Of a stretch of 64,000 bases of DNA, positions 8,447-16,725 are shown one piece after another. The translations under genes were made by a program, and so were the position numbers. Every line of letters begins with the position of its first letter. Within the stretch, counting starts at the first letter, position 1. Origin of the DNA: Bacillota bacterium (GTDB lineage Bacteria; Bacillota; Clostridia; Acetivibrionales; DTU013); the NCBI GenBank assembly GCA_023412915.1, contig JAEZRE010000016.1, positions 46,316-110,315 on the forward strand, given 5' to 3'. Below the pieces are notes generated by a model. It saw only the letters and a program-made list of their open reading frames with translations, made no database searches and was not told where the DNA came from.

Positions 8447-8648
8447 TTCCGCACCTCCTTTTAGCGATATAAAGATAAAGAGTCCAGAATTATGTAGGCT
8501 AATGTTGCCCATTACTCGAAATTTTAAGCATATTTGCTAATTGAAAAAGTGTTACCGCTAATACAGATTGCAGCGTTGCTTTCAGCAAAGTGGGGTTTTG
8601 TCAACAAAGCTACTGCCAGATAGGGTTTGGAAGAATAGAGGTATTATT

Positions 8649-9400
8649 ATGGATTTTAGAAGGGTCTTTGACAGCATTCCCGAAGAGTTTGACAAATGGA
8701 GGTCTCGTTATTGTGATGAGCTTTTTGCCGATGTTGTAGAATACTCAAAGCTCGATGCAAGCAAAACAGTTCTTGAAATCGGGCCTGGAACAGGTCAGGC
8801 CACTGAACCGTTTTTAAAAACGGGCTGTTCGTATTTGGCGATCGAACTCGGAGAGCATCTTGCAGAGTATGTAAAGAATAAATTCAGTACATATGAAAAT
8901 TTCCAAATCACAAATGCCGATTTTGAATCATATGACTTTGGACACAACAAATTCGATCTGGTATATTCGGCTGCTACAATTCAGTGGATACCTGAAAAAA
9001 TCGGATTTCCCAAAGTATATGATATTCTTGAGAGCGGCGGTACACTGGCTATGTTTATGACCCATTCGGACTTAAAAACTCCGAACGAAGCGTTATATAA
9101 CGAAATACAGGAAATATACAAAAAGTCCTTTCATCCTGAAACCGAATACACATGCAAATTGGATTATAACAATGTGTAAACTATGGATTTATCGATTTTG
9201 AGCACCGTAATTATCAAAAAGAGAGAGAATTCAATGCGGACGAGTATATTTCATATATTGGCACGCATGCCGACCATATTACATTACAAGAGCCCTACAA
9301 ATTGAATTTCTACGCAGATATCAGAGACGTTATTTCAAAGTTCGGTAATAAAATAAAGCTTTACGATTCGATAATATTGTATATGGCAAGAAAGCCATAA
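8649..9400 (+). pseudogene. Class I SAM-dependent methyltransferase, disrupted by a one-base frameshift
   Basis: From the ATG at 8649 (AGAGGT upstream) the frame encodes a class I methyltransferase with SAM motif VLEIGPGTGQ at residues 41-50, an acidic residue block (AIELGEH) and the post-motif FDLVYSAATIQWIP. It stops at 9177-9179 after LDYNNV. The following frame, starting at TATGGATTT (9182), continues the fold (GFIDFEHRNYQKERE... to LYDSIILYMARKP) and ends at 9400. Adding one base near 9176 restores a protein of about 250 residues, a normal family length. It is either a recent pseudogene or a sequencing error. Substrate is unknown. Confidence 0.75.
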
Positions 9401-9736
9401 AACTGAGTCCGATCACAACAAGGCAGGCGGCTTGGGCCGTATGAACGCCGATGAGGCTTCAAGCAAAGCGCGCTTGATGTCTGGTATTGCGTGAGTTTTG
9501 TGAGTTGGAGCATATTGATGAGGTATAGATAAGGGCAAATTCACGTTTGATCGGAGCATCAGCCCCCGCAATATGAAATGCTTTGCATTTCGTTTCATCT
9601 GTAAGTATTTGCAATGCAAATACTATTGTTTGAATTTGCAGCAACGCCGAATTCATATGCTTTTTTGAGCAAAACTCCGCAATAAAAAACAGCAGGCGCA
9701 ATTTACTTGCATCCTGCTTGTTGCCTCAGCTCATCG
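9401..9736. other. Non-coding gap with two small palindromes
   Basis: No credible gene is present. Two hairpins are visible: GAAATGC-ttt-GCATTTC at 9575-9591 and a 21-base palindrome AGTATTTGCA-a-TGCAAATACT at 9604-9624. They resemble the small GCAAATGC hairpins inside E1 and E2, so this may be decayed repeat DNA. Confidence 0.5.
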
Positions 9737-9852
9737 CTTGTTTATTGCCTTGGTTTATTGCCTTGGTTTATTGCCTTTGCTTATTGACTTGGTTTATTGC
9801 CATTGTTAATTGCCTTTGCTTATTGACTTTGTTTATTGCCATTGTTTAATAC
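9737..9852 (+). repeat. 13-bp tandem repeat, nine units
   Basis: Nine consecutive units follow the pattern CTTGGTTTATTGC, with variants ending TTGA and starting CATTG. It lies just after the stop codon of the isoprenoid-type gene on the other strand. No open frame uses it. Confidence 0.85.
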
Positions 9853-9880
9853 ATACAATGGCAGTCTTTATTGAATTTTC

Positions 9881-11128
9881 TCATATACTCCCGCTTGCGA
9901 ATGCCCTGGCCATCGGTATCTCGAGGCGGTTGACCGCCATCTTCAGCTTGAGCTTGCCGTATTCTCTTCCGATCTTTTTATAAAAGCGCCTCAAATATCC
10001 GAAGCTCAGTGGCGAATGCTCCTCGAGCATCCTCAGGTAATCCCTGCTGTACATTACACTGTTGCAGGCAACCGCTCCATAAAGCAGGAAGAGTATGCTG
10101 GACCTTATGAGCCTTTTTGTCTCCTTGGCAACCGGCGAATTGAAGCAACTGTCCTCCCCGAGAACATTGACTGTGAAGTTTATGAGCTTGTTGGTACACT
10201 TTTCAATAGATGACTCATCATGCTTCCCGGAAAAAATCGTTATATGGCCACGGTTCCTATCATCCGAAGCATCCTGCAGATCATCGATGAACTGCAGCAT
10301 TACACCGAAACCAAAGACGAAGGACGCCTCCTCGGGAGTAAGACGGCCTTTTATCAAACAACCGTCTGCCAGTACGGAGCAGCCGCCTTTTTCTATGCTG
10401 ATATCTACTACGTCTGTCGAGTTGCCCGATTTTCTGGTCGACTGCAAAAGACTTTTTTCCTGGGCGGTCTGTATGCCCAAAAGGCTTTCATATACCATGG
10501 GCGTCGACTTTCTGTCGAACTCTTCCTCTACCATGCCGACTAAGCCGAATATACTGCTTTCAAGCGAAGATCCGGCCTCCGCCGTTTCACCGGCAAGCCT
10601 GCTCCTGAACCTGGCATTCAATCTTTCCTTGCTTGCATCCGATACCATCAAGGCATCCAGAAAATTGTCGGTATACGGGTAGAGCATGCTGTAAGCGAAA
10701 ATTGAAGGCGTAAGCTCCACTTTCCGTTCCATAAGCATCTGGATGCAGTTGGCGATCCAGACATTCCTCAGGGATTGGAACATATCGTCCATTTTAAAAT
10801 CTTTATCATATTCGCGGGACTTGGTCATAAAATCCGAAGTGACCTCGCAGAAGCCCTTGTCCAACAGCAGTTTCATGCTGCCGAGTTCCAGTACGTCCGT
10901 TCCGCACTCATTTATGATCTTTTTCAGCGCCGAACCCCACTTTGGGGCATTTTCCGGTTTTTTGTCAGAAAATTTCTTTATGAGCAGGATGGCCTCATCG
11001 GTGTAGCTATCCATTCTCAATTCTTTGGATTGCTGTAATACTGTTCCGTAAGCTTCCCGCATAACCGGAAAGGTCTCCGGAGTATTGTCCCATATTTTAT
11101 TGTATTGTTCCTTCAATGCTTGAATCAT
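9881..11128 (-). CDS. Class 1 isoprenoid biosynthesis-type enzyme
   Basis: A 415-residue, helix-rich protein without signal peptide or membrane helices. Near residues 275-300 it has the block FGFGVMLQFIDDLQDASDDR, in which DDLQD matches the Asp-rich metal-binding motif of class I prenyltransferases and terpene synthases. An upstream YTDNFLDA (about residues 152-159) could be the second Asp site. Family members bind prenyl diphosphates, but substrate and product are unknown. I chose ATG 11128, preceded by GGCGGGGT. It follows the LiaF-like gene by 26 bases, so it appears to be the distal gene of an envelope-stress operon. A non-catalytic relative is possible. Confidence 0.65.
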   Translation of the reverse strand: MIQALKEQYNKIWDNTPETFPVMREAYGTVLQQSKELRMDSYTDEAILLIKKFSDKKPENAPKWGSALKKIINECGTDVLELGSMKLLLDKGFCEVTSDFMTKSREYDKDFKMDDMFQSLRNVWIANCIQMLMERKVELTPSIFAYSMLYPYTDNFLDALMVSDASKERLNARFRSRLAGETAEAGSSLESSIFGLVGMVEEEFDRKSTPMVYESLLGIQTAQEKSLLQSTRKSGNSTDVVDISIEKGGCSVLADGCLIKGRLTPEEASFVFGFGVMLQFIDDLQDASDDRNRGHITIFSGKHDESSIEKCTNKLINFTVNVLGEDSCFNSPVAKETKRLIRSSILFLLYGAVACNSVMYSRDYLRMLEEHSPLSFGYLRRFYKKIGREYGKLKLKMAVNRLEIPMARAFASGSI

Positions 11129-11154
11129 TTGAACCCCGCCGCGAACCTGTGTTA

Positions 11155-12084
11155 TCAATGAATCGTCAGATTTCCGACGCCCATGTTGATTTCTGCTGTG
11201 ATTTTATGGCTCTTCTCATCAAATCCGGGAGAGTAACGCCAATTCCCGTCCTTCACCCAGCCGTCCAGCTTGGTACTGTTCAGGGCGCCATTGAGCCTGA
11301 CCTTCATACCGGTGTCCTCCGGCAGTGTAATATTTATATTCGAAGCTCCCGCGTCTATCTTTACGTCCGTATCATAGCTTCCCATTTTCAGATCGATTTG
11401 CGATACGCCTGTCTTTAGCTCGAGTCTTTCAGTCTTCAGTCCGGACAGATCTATGTCGTCCGACTCAGCGCCTGTCTGTACGTTTATTTTCCATTTTACG
11501 TCCTTGTTCAGGCTGAACCGGGATACCAGGTCGGCAGCGTTGTTATTCAGCATGCGGAAATTGACGCTTCTCATCTCAAACTCCAGTCTGGGCGAGCGGT
11601 CATTGTCGCTCAGGGAATGCGGCGAGTAACTGACTGCGTCTTTGAGGATATCTGCCTCGAGCAGGCCGGAAGTCGACGAATCGATGCTCAGTTTTGAAGC
11701 TCCGAATTTCAGGTCAAGCTCCGCGCTGTCAACCTCGGGCTTCTTTTCGAAAGTGACAGTCTGACGCTCGTCACCCCACTTCGTATCTATTACCATATGT
11801 CCATCAATAACAAGATTTTCGCCGATAAACGGTGAACGAGCCGGCGAACCGAAATAACCGTAGCAGACTACCGCTGCCAGAAGGGCGAGCCACGTTGCCG
11901 CCCTTACGAACCTGTTGTTCCTGAACATGATACTTATTCCTATGGCCACCAGTACCAGCGGCCAAAGCGCCAGGAATGCGAACAACGTATTTATGGTGAC
12001 TATATGAGCCAATGACAGCAGCCAAACGGCCCCCACCATCAGCAGAAAGATTCCGAACCCCAGACCCCTGTGTCTTTCATGCAT
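11155..12084 (-). CDS. LiaF-like membrane protein with C-terminal toast-rack domain
   Basis: A 309-residue protein whose first 90 residues hold about four membrane helices of the LiaI/LiaF type (GLGFGIFLLMVGAVWLL; LALWPLVLVAIGISI). A beta-repeat region from about residue 120 to the end follows (LDLKFGASKLSID, LELKTGVSQIDLKMG, IDAGASNINITLPEDTG), typical of LiaF_C/DUF4097 toast-rack folds. LiaF proteins tune envelope-stress two-component systems. It lies 4 bases after the PspC gene and before the isoprenoid-type gene, so co-transcription is likely. No lia-type kinase is adjacent. Confidence 0.75.
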   Translation of the reverse strand: MHERHRGLGFGIFLLMVGAVWLLSLAHIVTINTLFAFLALWPLVLVAIGISIMFRNNRFVRAATWLALLAAVVCYGYFGSPARSPFIGENLVIDGHMVIDTKWGDERQTVTFEKKPEVDSAELDLKFGASKLSIDSSTSGLLEADILKDAVSYSPHSLSDNDRSPRLEFEMRSVNFRMLNNNAADLVSRFSLNKDVKWKINVQTGAESDDIDLSGLKTERLELKTGVSQIDLKMGSYDTDVKIDAGASNINITLPEDTGMKVRLNGALNSTKLDGWVKDGNWRYSPGFDEKSHKITAEINMGVGNLTIH

Positions 12085-12088
12085 TTCT

Positions 12089-12622
12089 TTATTTCCTTCC
12101 CCTGAAGACGATAAATCCGCCTATCACGATCATAATCAAAGGTATCATAACCTTGGGATTGAACAGAGCCGGTATGAACTGTCCCAGCAGGAACAGAAAA
12201 CCGATTGCAACAAGTATTGCGCCAAGCATGAACTTGTTTCTTTCAGGGTGATACTTCGGCGCATCCCAATTATCGGCGTCCGTGTTGAAATCGCTTTCGA
12301 AGCTATCATTCCCCACGCCTGTACCCCTACCTGTGTCTGGCCCTGCTCCGGTGTTTGCACCCGTACTGCCGCCCGCAAACGAATCTGCATTGTAGGAGCT
12401 CGTATTCTGGTTTGCGCCCCACTGGCTGTCAAACGGCGAATAATTCTTTTCCTCAGGCATTATCAGCGCCGCCACAATGTACAGGAAGATGCCAGGGCCC
12501 ATGAATGTGACCAGAATTGTTATGATCCTGATCAGGGTCACATCTATACGCAAATAATCCGATATACCGGAACATACGCCGAATATTACCTTATTTCTTT
12601 TTGAACGTTTTAGTTTTTCCAT
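12089..12622 (-). CDS. PspC-domain envelope-stress protein
   Basis: A 177-residue protein beginning with a PspC domain (KLKRSKRNKVIFGVCSGISDY, then IDVTLIRI and a membrane helix GIFLYIVAALIMPEE). A Gly/Asn/Thr-rich flexible linker spans about residues 70-120. The C-terminal part has two membrane helices resembling LiaI (FMLGAILVAIGFLFLL; VMIPLIMIVIGGFIVF). PspC proteins sense or relieve membrane stress. It is first in a short operon with the LiaF-like gene. AGGAG lies 9 bases before the ATG. Confidence 0.8.
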   Translation of the reverse strand: MEKLKRSKRNKVIFGVCSGISDYLRIDVTLIRIITILVTFMGPGIFLYIVAALIMPEEKNYSPFDSQWGANQNTSSYNADSFAGGSTGANTGAGPDTGRGTGVGNDSFESDFNTDADNWDAPKYHPERNKFMLGAILVAIGFLFLLGQFIPALFNPKVMIPLIMIVIGGFIVFRGRK

Positions 12623-12724
12623 ATTTCATTACTCCTTTTTATCCGTTCATAATGTGTTTACACAAGATAATACGTAGTTAAGAGGATAATGTCTAATTTT
12701 TTTTGAAATTCATTTATTAAAATA

Positions 12725-13450
12725 TTATAGACTAACGATTTGGTCGTGATCATAAACAGGTTTGATTTCCATCCCGGGCGGTACTGTAAGGAAGTCGTCC
12801 GCATTCCACCTGCCATTGACCAGGTCTTCGATAATGCGCGAGTTTCCCTTTATGAATCGAGTTTTCTTGCCTTCACCGGCGGCATGCTTTTTGAATTCTT
12901 CACGTACAGAACTATTGTCGAAACCCGGCAGTTCGATATAGGTCAGAAAATCGACAGTGTTTTCAGATTTCAGGCTTTCCAGCACATATTGGGCGTTTTC
13001 CTCGCCGTACTTATCCACGAGTTCCTGGTAACTCATACCCAGGCCGGGCATGAACATATCGAGAGGGTTATCGGGATACCAGTTTCCAAGGCGTTCATAA
13101 TAACATGCCGTGTACCATTGGGCGCTAGGCGTCTGGCTGAAATGCTCCTTGAACGCTTCGCGGCTCCCAAGGAAAATGGTACAGCAGTCGTGAGCCCTGG
13201 GAAGGACAAGCGGCAAAGCGCGGGCTTTAAGTCCGGCGGTGCCGTTGCCGCAAAGGCCGTAGCCGAGTAATATAGCGTCATAGCCTTCGGGAGTCGAGTC
13301 TATGATACCCTGAATTTCCGTCTTAAGCTGCGCCGGTTTGGTATGCGACTGCATTCTGGTAAATACCATATCCACAGTGTTTTCCGAAGCAGCCGCAGCC
13401 TTGTAGGCAAGTCTTGAAAACACCTCGCAGCCGATAAATCTAAGTTTCAT
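12725..13450 (-). CDS. DUF1638 domain protein
   Basis: A 241-residue soluble protein carrying the hallmark block GYGLCGNGT (about residues 63-71) followed by LPRAHDCCTIFLGS. The conserved Cys residues and a His in these blocks suggest a metal or cofactor site. DUF1638 members occur with methyltransferase/corrinoid systems in anaerobes, but no such genes are adjacent here and the function is unknown. Its ATG overlaps the TGA of the upstream flippase-like gene (ATGA), so the two are translationally coupled. Confidence 0.8.
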   Translation of the reverse strand: MKLRFIGCEVFSRLAYKAAAASENTVDMVFTRMQSHTKPAQLKTEIQGIIDSTPEGYDAILLGYGLCGNGTAGLKARALPLVLPRAHDCCTIFLGSREAFKEHFSQTPSAQWYTACYYERLGNWYPDNPLDMFMPGLGMSYQELVDKYGEENAQYVLESLKSENTVDFLTYIELPGFDNSSVREEFKKHAAGEGKKTRFIKGNSRIIEDLVNGRWNADDFLTVPPGMEIKPVYDHDQIVSL

Positions 13451-14643
13451 AGTGTTCCCCCCGAAGTTTTCCTGCGTTTCTTACGGACGAGCCGCCGGTT
13501 ATCGCAGTTATTCTGCGCGTCATCCATCTGCGAGCCATCCTTCCGCGCTTCATCATCCCGCGCGCCATCCTCCTGCGCGTCATCCCCCGCAACTTCCGGA
13601 AGGCATCCTCTTTCGGCCTGTTTTACCTCAGCTTCATGCTGCAGGGGTTTTTCAGGAGCAAAGACTGTAAATATCCCGCCGAAAATTACCGACGGATAAT
13701 AAGTCAGAAGCCTGTAGATCAGAATAACCGGTATGACAAAGCCTCTCCTGAAGAACATACCGTAGAACAGGTAACTGAGGCCTTCCATTCCCCCGGTCGC
13801 GCCCGGCGTCGGTATAAGCAGAGAAATAAGCGTGATCAGCGCCTGCGCCGAGATCATATTCATTAAACCTGCTCTGTGGTCTTCGACTGCCAGTTGGATA
13901 AAATACGGTATCGCAAACAAAAATGTGAATTGCACTATCTGTGTTACTATCAAAATAACGAGCGCTTTGGAATCTTTCTTCAGTATGAGCGCTCCTCCGC
14001 TGAAGCTGACCAGCTCTGTATCTATCCTCTTTTGTACCCCGTCGGGATCCTTTATTATCTTCAATTTATTAAGCAGCCGCACCAGAACCATAAGGATCTT
14101 TTTAGCCGCATATCCCTTATAAAGGAGCAAAACATTGAACATCAGGAAAAGTGTATTTATGATAGTTCCCAATATGAAGAAATAGTAGAATTGAGGTATA
14201 TGGGCGGAAAATATTCCGCCCTTGAATACAAAAACAACTATAGAATACAATATGATGACCATCTGGTGCAGCAAAGACTTTACCACGAATATGGATGCAG
14301 CATAACCGGGCTTTACTCCGTCCTTGATCATCACATATGCCTGAACCGGCTGTCCGGCTCCCGCAAACGGAGTGATCGAATTGAAGAACTGCCCTATCAT
14401 CGTTACCCTGACCGTATCCTTTATCCGCTGTTCCTTGTGCATCGTAATGGTAACCGTGTGAAGTATTACGGCATCGAGCAGCCAGTAAACGACCATACAT
14501 CCAAAACCGGCAGCAAGCCAATAAGGCTTTATATGGTTGACCATTTGCACAAGCGAGCCAAAACTATCGGTAAAAAAGATAAGTAATACCAACAGTAAAG
14601 CTGAGGATAATATAACAAACAATTTTAACAGCTTTTTCTTCAT
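13447..14643 (-). CDS. YbhN/MprF-type flippase-like membrane protein (LPG synthase TM family)
   Basis: A 398-residue polytopic membrane protein with about eight helices and the family signature GQFFNSITPFAGAGQPVQAY at residues 98-117, plus LLIPTPGATGGMEG. Proteins of this family resemble the lipid-flipping half of MprF. The last 65 residues are hydrophilic and repetitive (DDAQEDGARDDEARKDG), encoded by imperfect short repeats at about 13500-13600, and end in a basic KKRRK cluster. No synthase domain is fused, so the transported lipid is unknown. It lies between asp23 and DUF1638. Confidence 0.8.
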   Translation of the reverse strand: MKKKLLKLFVILSSALLLVLLIFFTDSFGSLVQMVNHIKPYWLAAGFGCMVVYWLLDAVILHTVTITMHKEQRIKDTVRVTMIGQFFNSITPFAGAGQPVQAYVMIKDGVKPGYAASIFVVKSLLHQMVIILYSIVVFVFKGGIFSAHIPQFYYFFILGTIINTLFLMFNVLLLYKGYAAKKILMVLVRLLNKLKIIKDPDGVQKRIDTELVSFSGGALILKKDSKALVILIVTQIVQFTFLFAIPYFIQLAVEDHRAGLMNMISAQALITLISLLIPTPGATGGMEGLSYLFYGMFFRRGFVIPVILIYRLLTYYPSVIFGGIFTVFAPEKPLQHEAEVKQAERGCLPEVAGDDAQEDGARDDEARKDGSQMDDAQNNCDNRRLVRKKRRKTSGGTL

Positions 14644-14669
14644 GTCTTAAGTAAAATAGGTATCCCTTC

Positions 14670-15074
14670 TTACGCCTGAGGCGGCAGTTCGTCCACTACC
14701 TGCAGCTTGCCCGTGTCCTTGCCCATGCTTACGCCGAGTATACTGATATGGACGTTCAAAACTTCAAGGCCGGTCATATCTTCTACCGCAGTTCGAACCC
14801 TGGTCTGCATATCCCGGGCTACTTCGTGGATCTTGCAGCCGTATTGCATAACGACTGATATTTCGATACTGACCTGAGTATCCTTAAGTTCCACTTTTAT
14901 TCCTCTGCCCGGAGACTTTCTGCCCAGCATTCCGGCAATGCCGTCAACAAATCCGCTGCTCAGCGATGCGACATCTGTAACCTCGGTTGCAGCGATACCG
15001 GCAATTGTAGCGATGACTTCCTCAGAGATCCTGATTTTGTCCTCCCTTGTTTGCTCTTTTACTAGCTCATTCAT
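14670..15074 (-). CDS. Asp23/Gls24 family envelope stress protein
   Basis: A 134-residue protein of the Asp23/Gls24 family, with the typical start KIRISEEVIATIAGIAATEV and the central VSIEISVVMQYG. In Staphylococcus, Asp23 is a membrane-associated protein important for envelope homeostasis. The ribosome-binding site AAAGGAGG lies 8 bases before the ATG, so high expression is likely. It is followed by the flippase-like gene after 26 bases. Confidence 0.88.
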   Translation of the reverse strand: MNELVKEQTREDKIRISEEVIATIAGIAATEVTDVASLSSGFVDGIAGMLGRKSPGRGIKVELKDTQVSIEISVVMQYGCKIHEVARDMQTRVRTAVEDMTGLEVLNVHISILGVSMGKDTGKLQVVDELPPQA

Positions 15075-15125
15075 ATATACGACCTCCTTTACATTTTGTT
15101 TAATTATTTACCGATCTTTTTTTCG

Positions 15126-16517
15126 TTAAAAGTCCGCAGATTTCGGGGTCCTCGGGAAAGGAATTACATCCCTTATATTAGCCATTCCGCTCAGGTACAT
15201 TACCGCCCTTTCGAATCCGAGGCCGTAACCGGCATGCTTGGTGCCGCCGTATTTGCGCAGATCCATGTACCAGTCGTAGTCCTCCGCTTCCATCCCAAGC
15301 TCCTCGAGACGTTTGACAAGCAGGTCGTACCTTTCCTCTCTCTGGCTTCCGCCTATGATCTCTCCGACGCCCGGCACAAGAAGATCCATCGCTGCGACAG
15401 TTTTCCCGTCGTCGTTCAGCCTCATGTAGAATGCCTTTATTTCCTTAGGATAATCTGTTACGAATACCGGTCTTTTGAATACCTGCTCGGTCAGGTATCT
15501 TTCATGCTCCGTCTGCAGGTCGATACCCCATTTTACTGGGTAATCGAAGTTCGAATTGACCTTCTCGAGTATTTCTATCGCCTCGGTATAAGTCACATGA
15601 CCGAAATCGGAATTCGCCACATTATGGAGTCTGTCAAGCAGCGTATTGTCCACGAAGCTGTTGAAGAATTCAAGTTCCTCGGGCACATTTTCAAAGCAAT
15701 AGTTGATCATGTATTTCATCATGTCTTCAGCAAGCGCCATATCATCCTTGAGCTCGGCAAACGCGATCTCGGGCTCGATCATCCAGAATTCGGCCGCGTG
15801 TCTGGCTGTATTCGAGTTTTCAGCCCTGAAGGTCGGTCCGAAGGTATATATCTTTCCGAACGCCATGCAGTATGCTTCTCCCGAGAGCTGTCCGCTGACG
15901 GTAAGGCTTGTCTGCTTACCGAAGAAATCCTGGGAATAGTCGACGGCTCCCTTATCATCCCTGGGGAGCTTATCGGGATCGAAAGTGGAAACCCTGAACA
16001 TTTCACCGGCACCCTCGCAATCACTCCCGGTAATTATCGGGGTGTTGACATACACGAAGCCCTTCTCCTGGAAAAAGCGGTGAATTGCAAAGGCTAAAGC
16101 GCTCCTCAGCCTGAATACCGCCGAAAAAGTATTTGTCCTGGGGCGCAGGTGCGCAATGGTCCGGAGGTATTCAAAGGAATGGCGTTTCTTCTGCAGCGGG
16201 TAATCCTGAGAACAAACCCCCTCTATATCGATGGCCGTAGCTTTCATTTCAAAAGGCTGCTTTGCTTCTGGCGTAGCCACCAGTTCGCCGCGTATGTTCA
16301 GGGAGGAACCCTGCGGCAGCTTTGTTACTTCTTTAAAATTGGATATGTTATCTTCCGAAAACACGACCTGCAGGTTCTTGAAAAAAGAACCGTCATTCAA
16401 TTCTATAAAACCGAAAGTTTTCGAGTCCCTTATGGTTCTGACCCAGCCGGATACCTCGACCTGCTTTCCGAAATGCTGTCCGGCCTCTCTGTACATCTGC
16501 TTTATGCTTAATTTCAC
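15126..16517 (-). CDS. asnS: Asparaginyl-tRNA synthetase
   Basis: A 463-residue class II aminoacyl-tRNA synthetase. The N-terminal OB-fold anticodon domain (VEVSGWVRTIRDSKTFGFIEL, residues 19-39) is followed by the catalytic core with motif 2 (PTFRAENSNTARHAAEFWMIE) and motif 3 (GYGLGFERAVMYLSG...RDVIPFPRTP). The start is GTG with GGGAGG 8 bases upstream. The YPKEIKAFYMR block favours AsnRS over AspRS. No T-box leader was seen upstream. Confidence 0.95.
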   Translation of the reverse strand: MKLSIKQMYREAGQHFGKQVEVSGWVRTIRDSKTFGFIELNDGSFFKNLQVVFSEDNISNFKEVTKLPQGSSLNIRGELVATPEAKQPFEMKATAIDIEGVCSQDYPLQKKRHSFEYLRTIAHLRPRTNTFSAVFRLRSALAFAIHRFFQEKGFVYVNTPIITGSDCEGAGEMFRVSTFDPDKLPRDDKGAVDYSQDFFGKQTSLTVSGQLSGEAYCMAFGKIYTFGPTFRAENSNTARHAAEFWMIEPEIAFAELKDDMALAEDMMKYMINYCFENVPEELEFFNSFVDNTLLDRLHNVANSDFGHVTYTEAIEILEKVNSNFDYPVKWGIDLQTEHERYLTEQVFKRPVFVTDYPKEIKAFYMRLNDDGKTVAAMDLLVPGVGEIIGGSQREERYDLLVKRLEELGMEAEDYDWYMDLRKYGGTKHAGYGLGFERAVMYLSGMANIRDVIPFPRTPKSADF

Positions 16518-16574
16518 AAGCGCTTCCTCCCTCGAGTCACATTTTACAGATTTATGAAATAAAATTTATATATA

Positions 16575-16583
16575 ATTATAACA
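16575..16583 (-). promoter_or_regulatory. Extended -10 promoter for asnS
   Basis: The minus strand reads TGTTATAAT about 60 bases upstream of the asnS GTG. The -35 region is weak, which fits an extended -10 promoter. Confidence 0.4.
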
Positions 16584-16651
16584 TGATAAACCAATCATCA
16601 CCATTCATTATTTCCTCTATACCAAATTAAATGACGTAATTTTACCGGATG

Positions 16652-16680
16652 TTGTTTAAATCCGCAGAATCAGATATAAT
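16652..16680 (+). promoter_or_regulatory. Sigma-A promoter of the phosphoesterase gene
   Basis: TTGTTT and TATAAT are separated by exactly 17 bases and lie 46 bases before the start codon at 16726. Confidence 0.6.
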
Positions 16681-16725
16681 GTTTTAACATACACTTTAAT
16701 CGGTATTTGTATATCTGGGGCGCTT

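Larger units (their letters stand above)
7936..8605 (+). repeat. Dispersed element E1 (inverted relative to E2)
   Basis: This gap matches the reverse complement of 28245-28770 (E2) over nearly its whole length. Matching blocks are 7936-8045 (GCTGGTCGCAAATGCCTT, CCTGCCTGCCGTATCCGG), about 8225-8300 (GGTAAAATAGTA, TATAAAGTGCG, GGAATATTACCTGAATTTT) and 8390-8600 (TTTTTCAACTAATGGGC, CCAGAATTATGTAG, TTGCCCATTA, AAATTTTAAGCA). The stretch 8150-8200 also resembles an arm of palindrome E3. A tandem array (8019-8136) is inserted in this copy only. There is no transposase and no terminal repeat that I can define. Confidence 0.75.

Noticed and set aside
7936..8605. Group II intron or group I intron
   Set aside because: No GUGYG start, no domain V-like hairpin and no intron-encoded protein were found in E1 or E2.
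13876..14586. 236-codon plus-strand open frame rich in Tyr and Arg
   Set aside because: It is antisense to the flippase-like gene; the Tyr/Arg richness reflects reversed hydrophobic codons.
15096..16097. 333-codon plus-strand open frame
   Set aside because: It is the complement of the clearly real asnS gene and shows no family motif.
16518..16725. T-box leader before asnS
   Set aside because: No specifier loop, T-box sequence or antiterminator is visible in this 200-base AT-rich gap.
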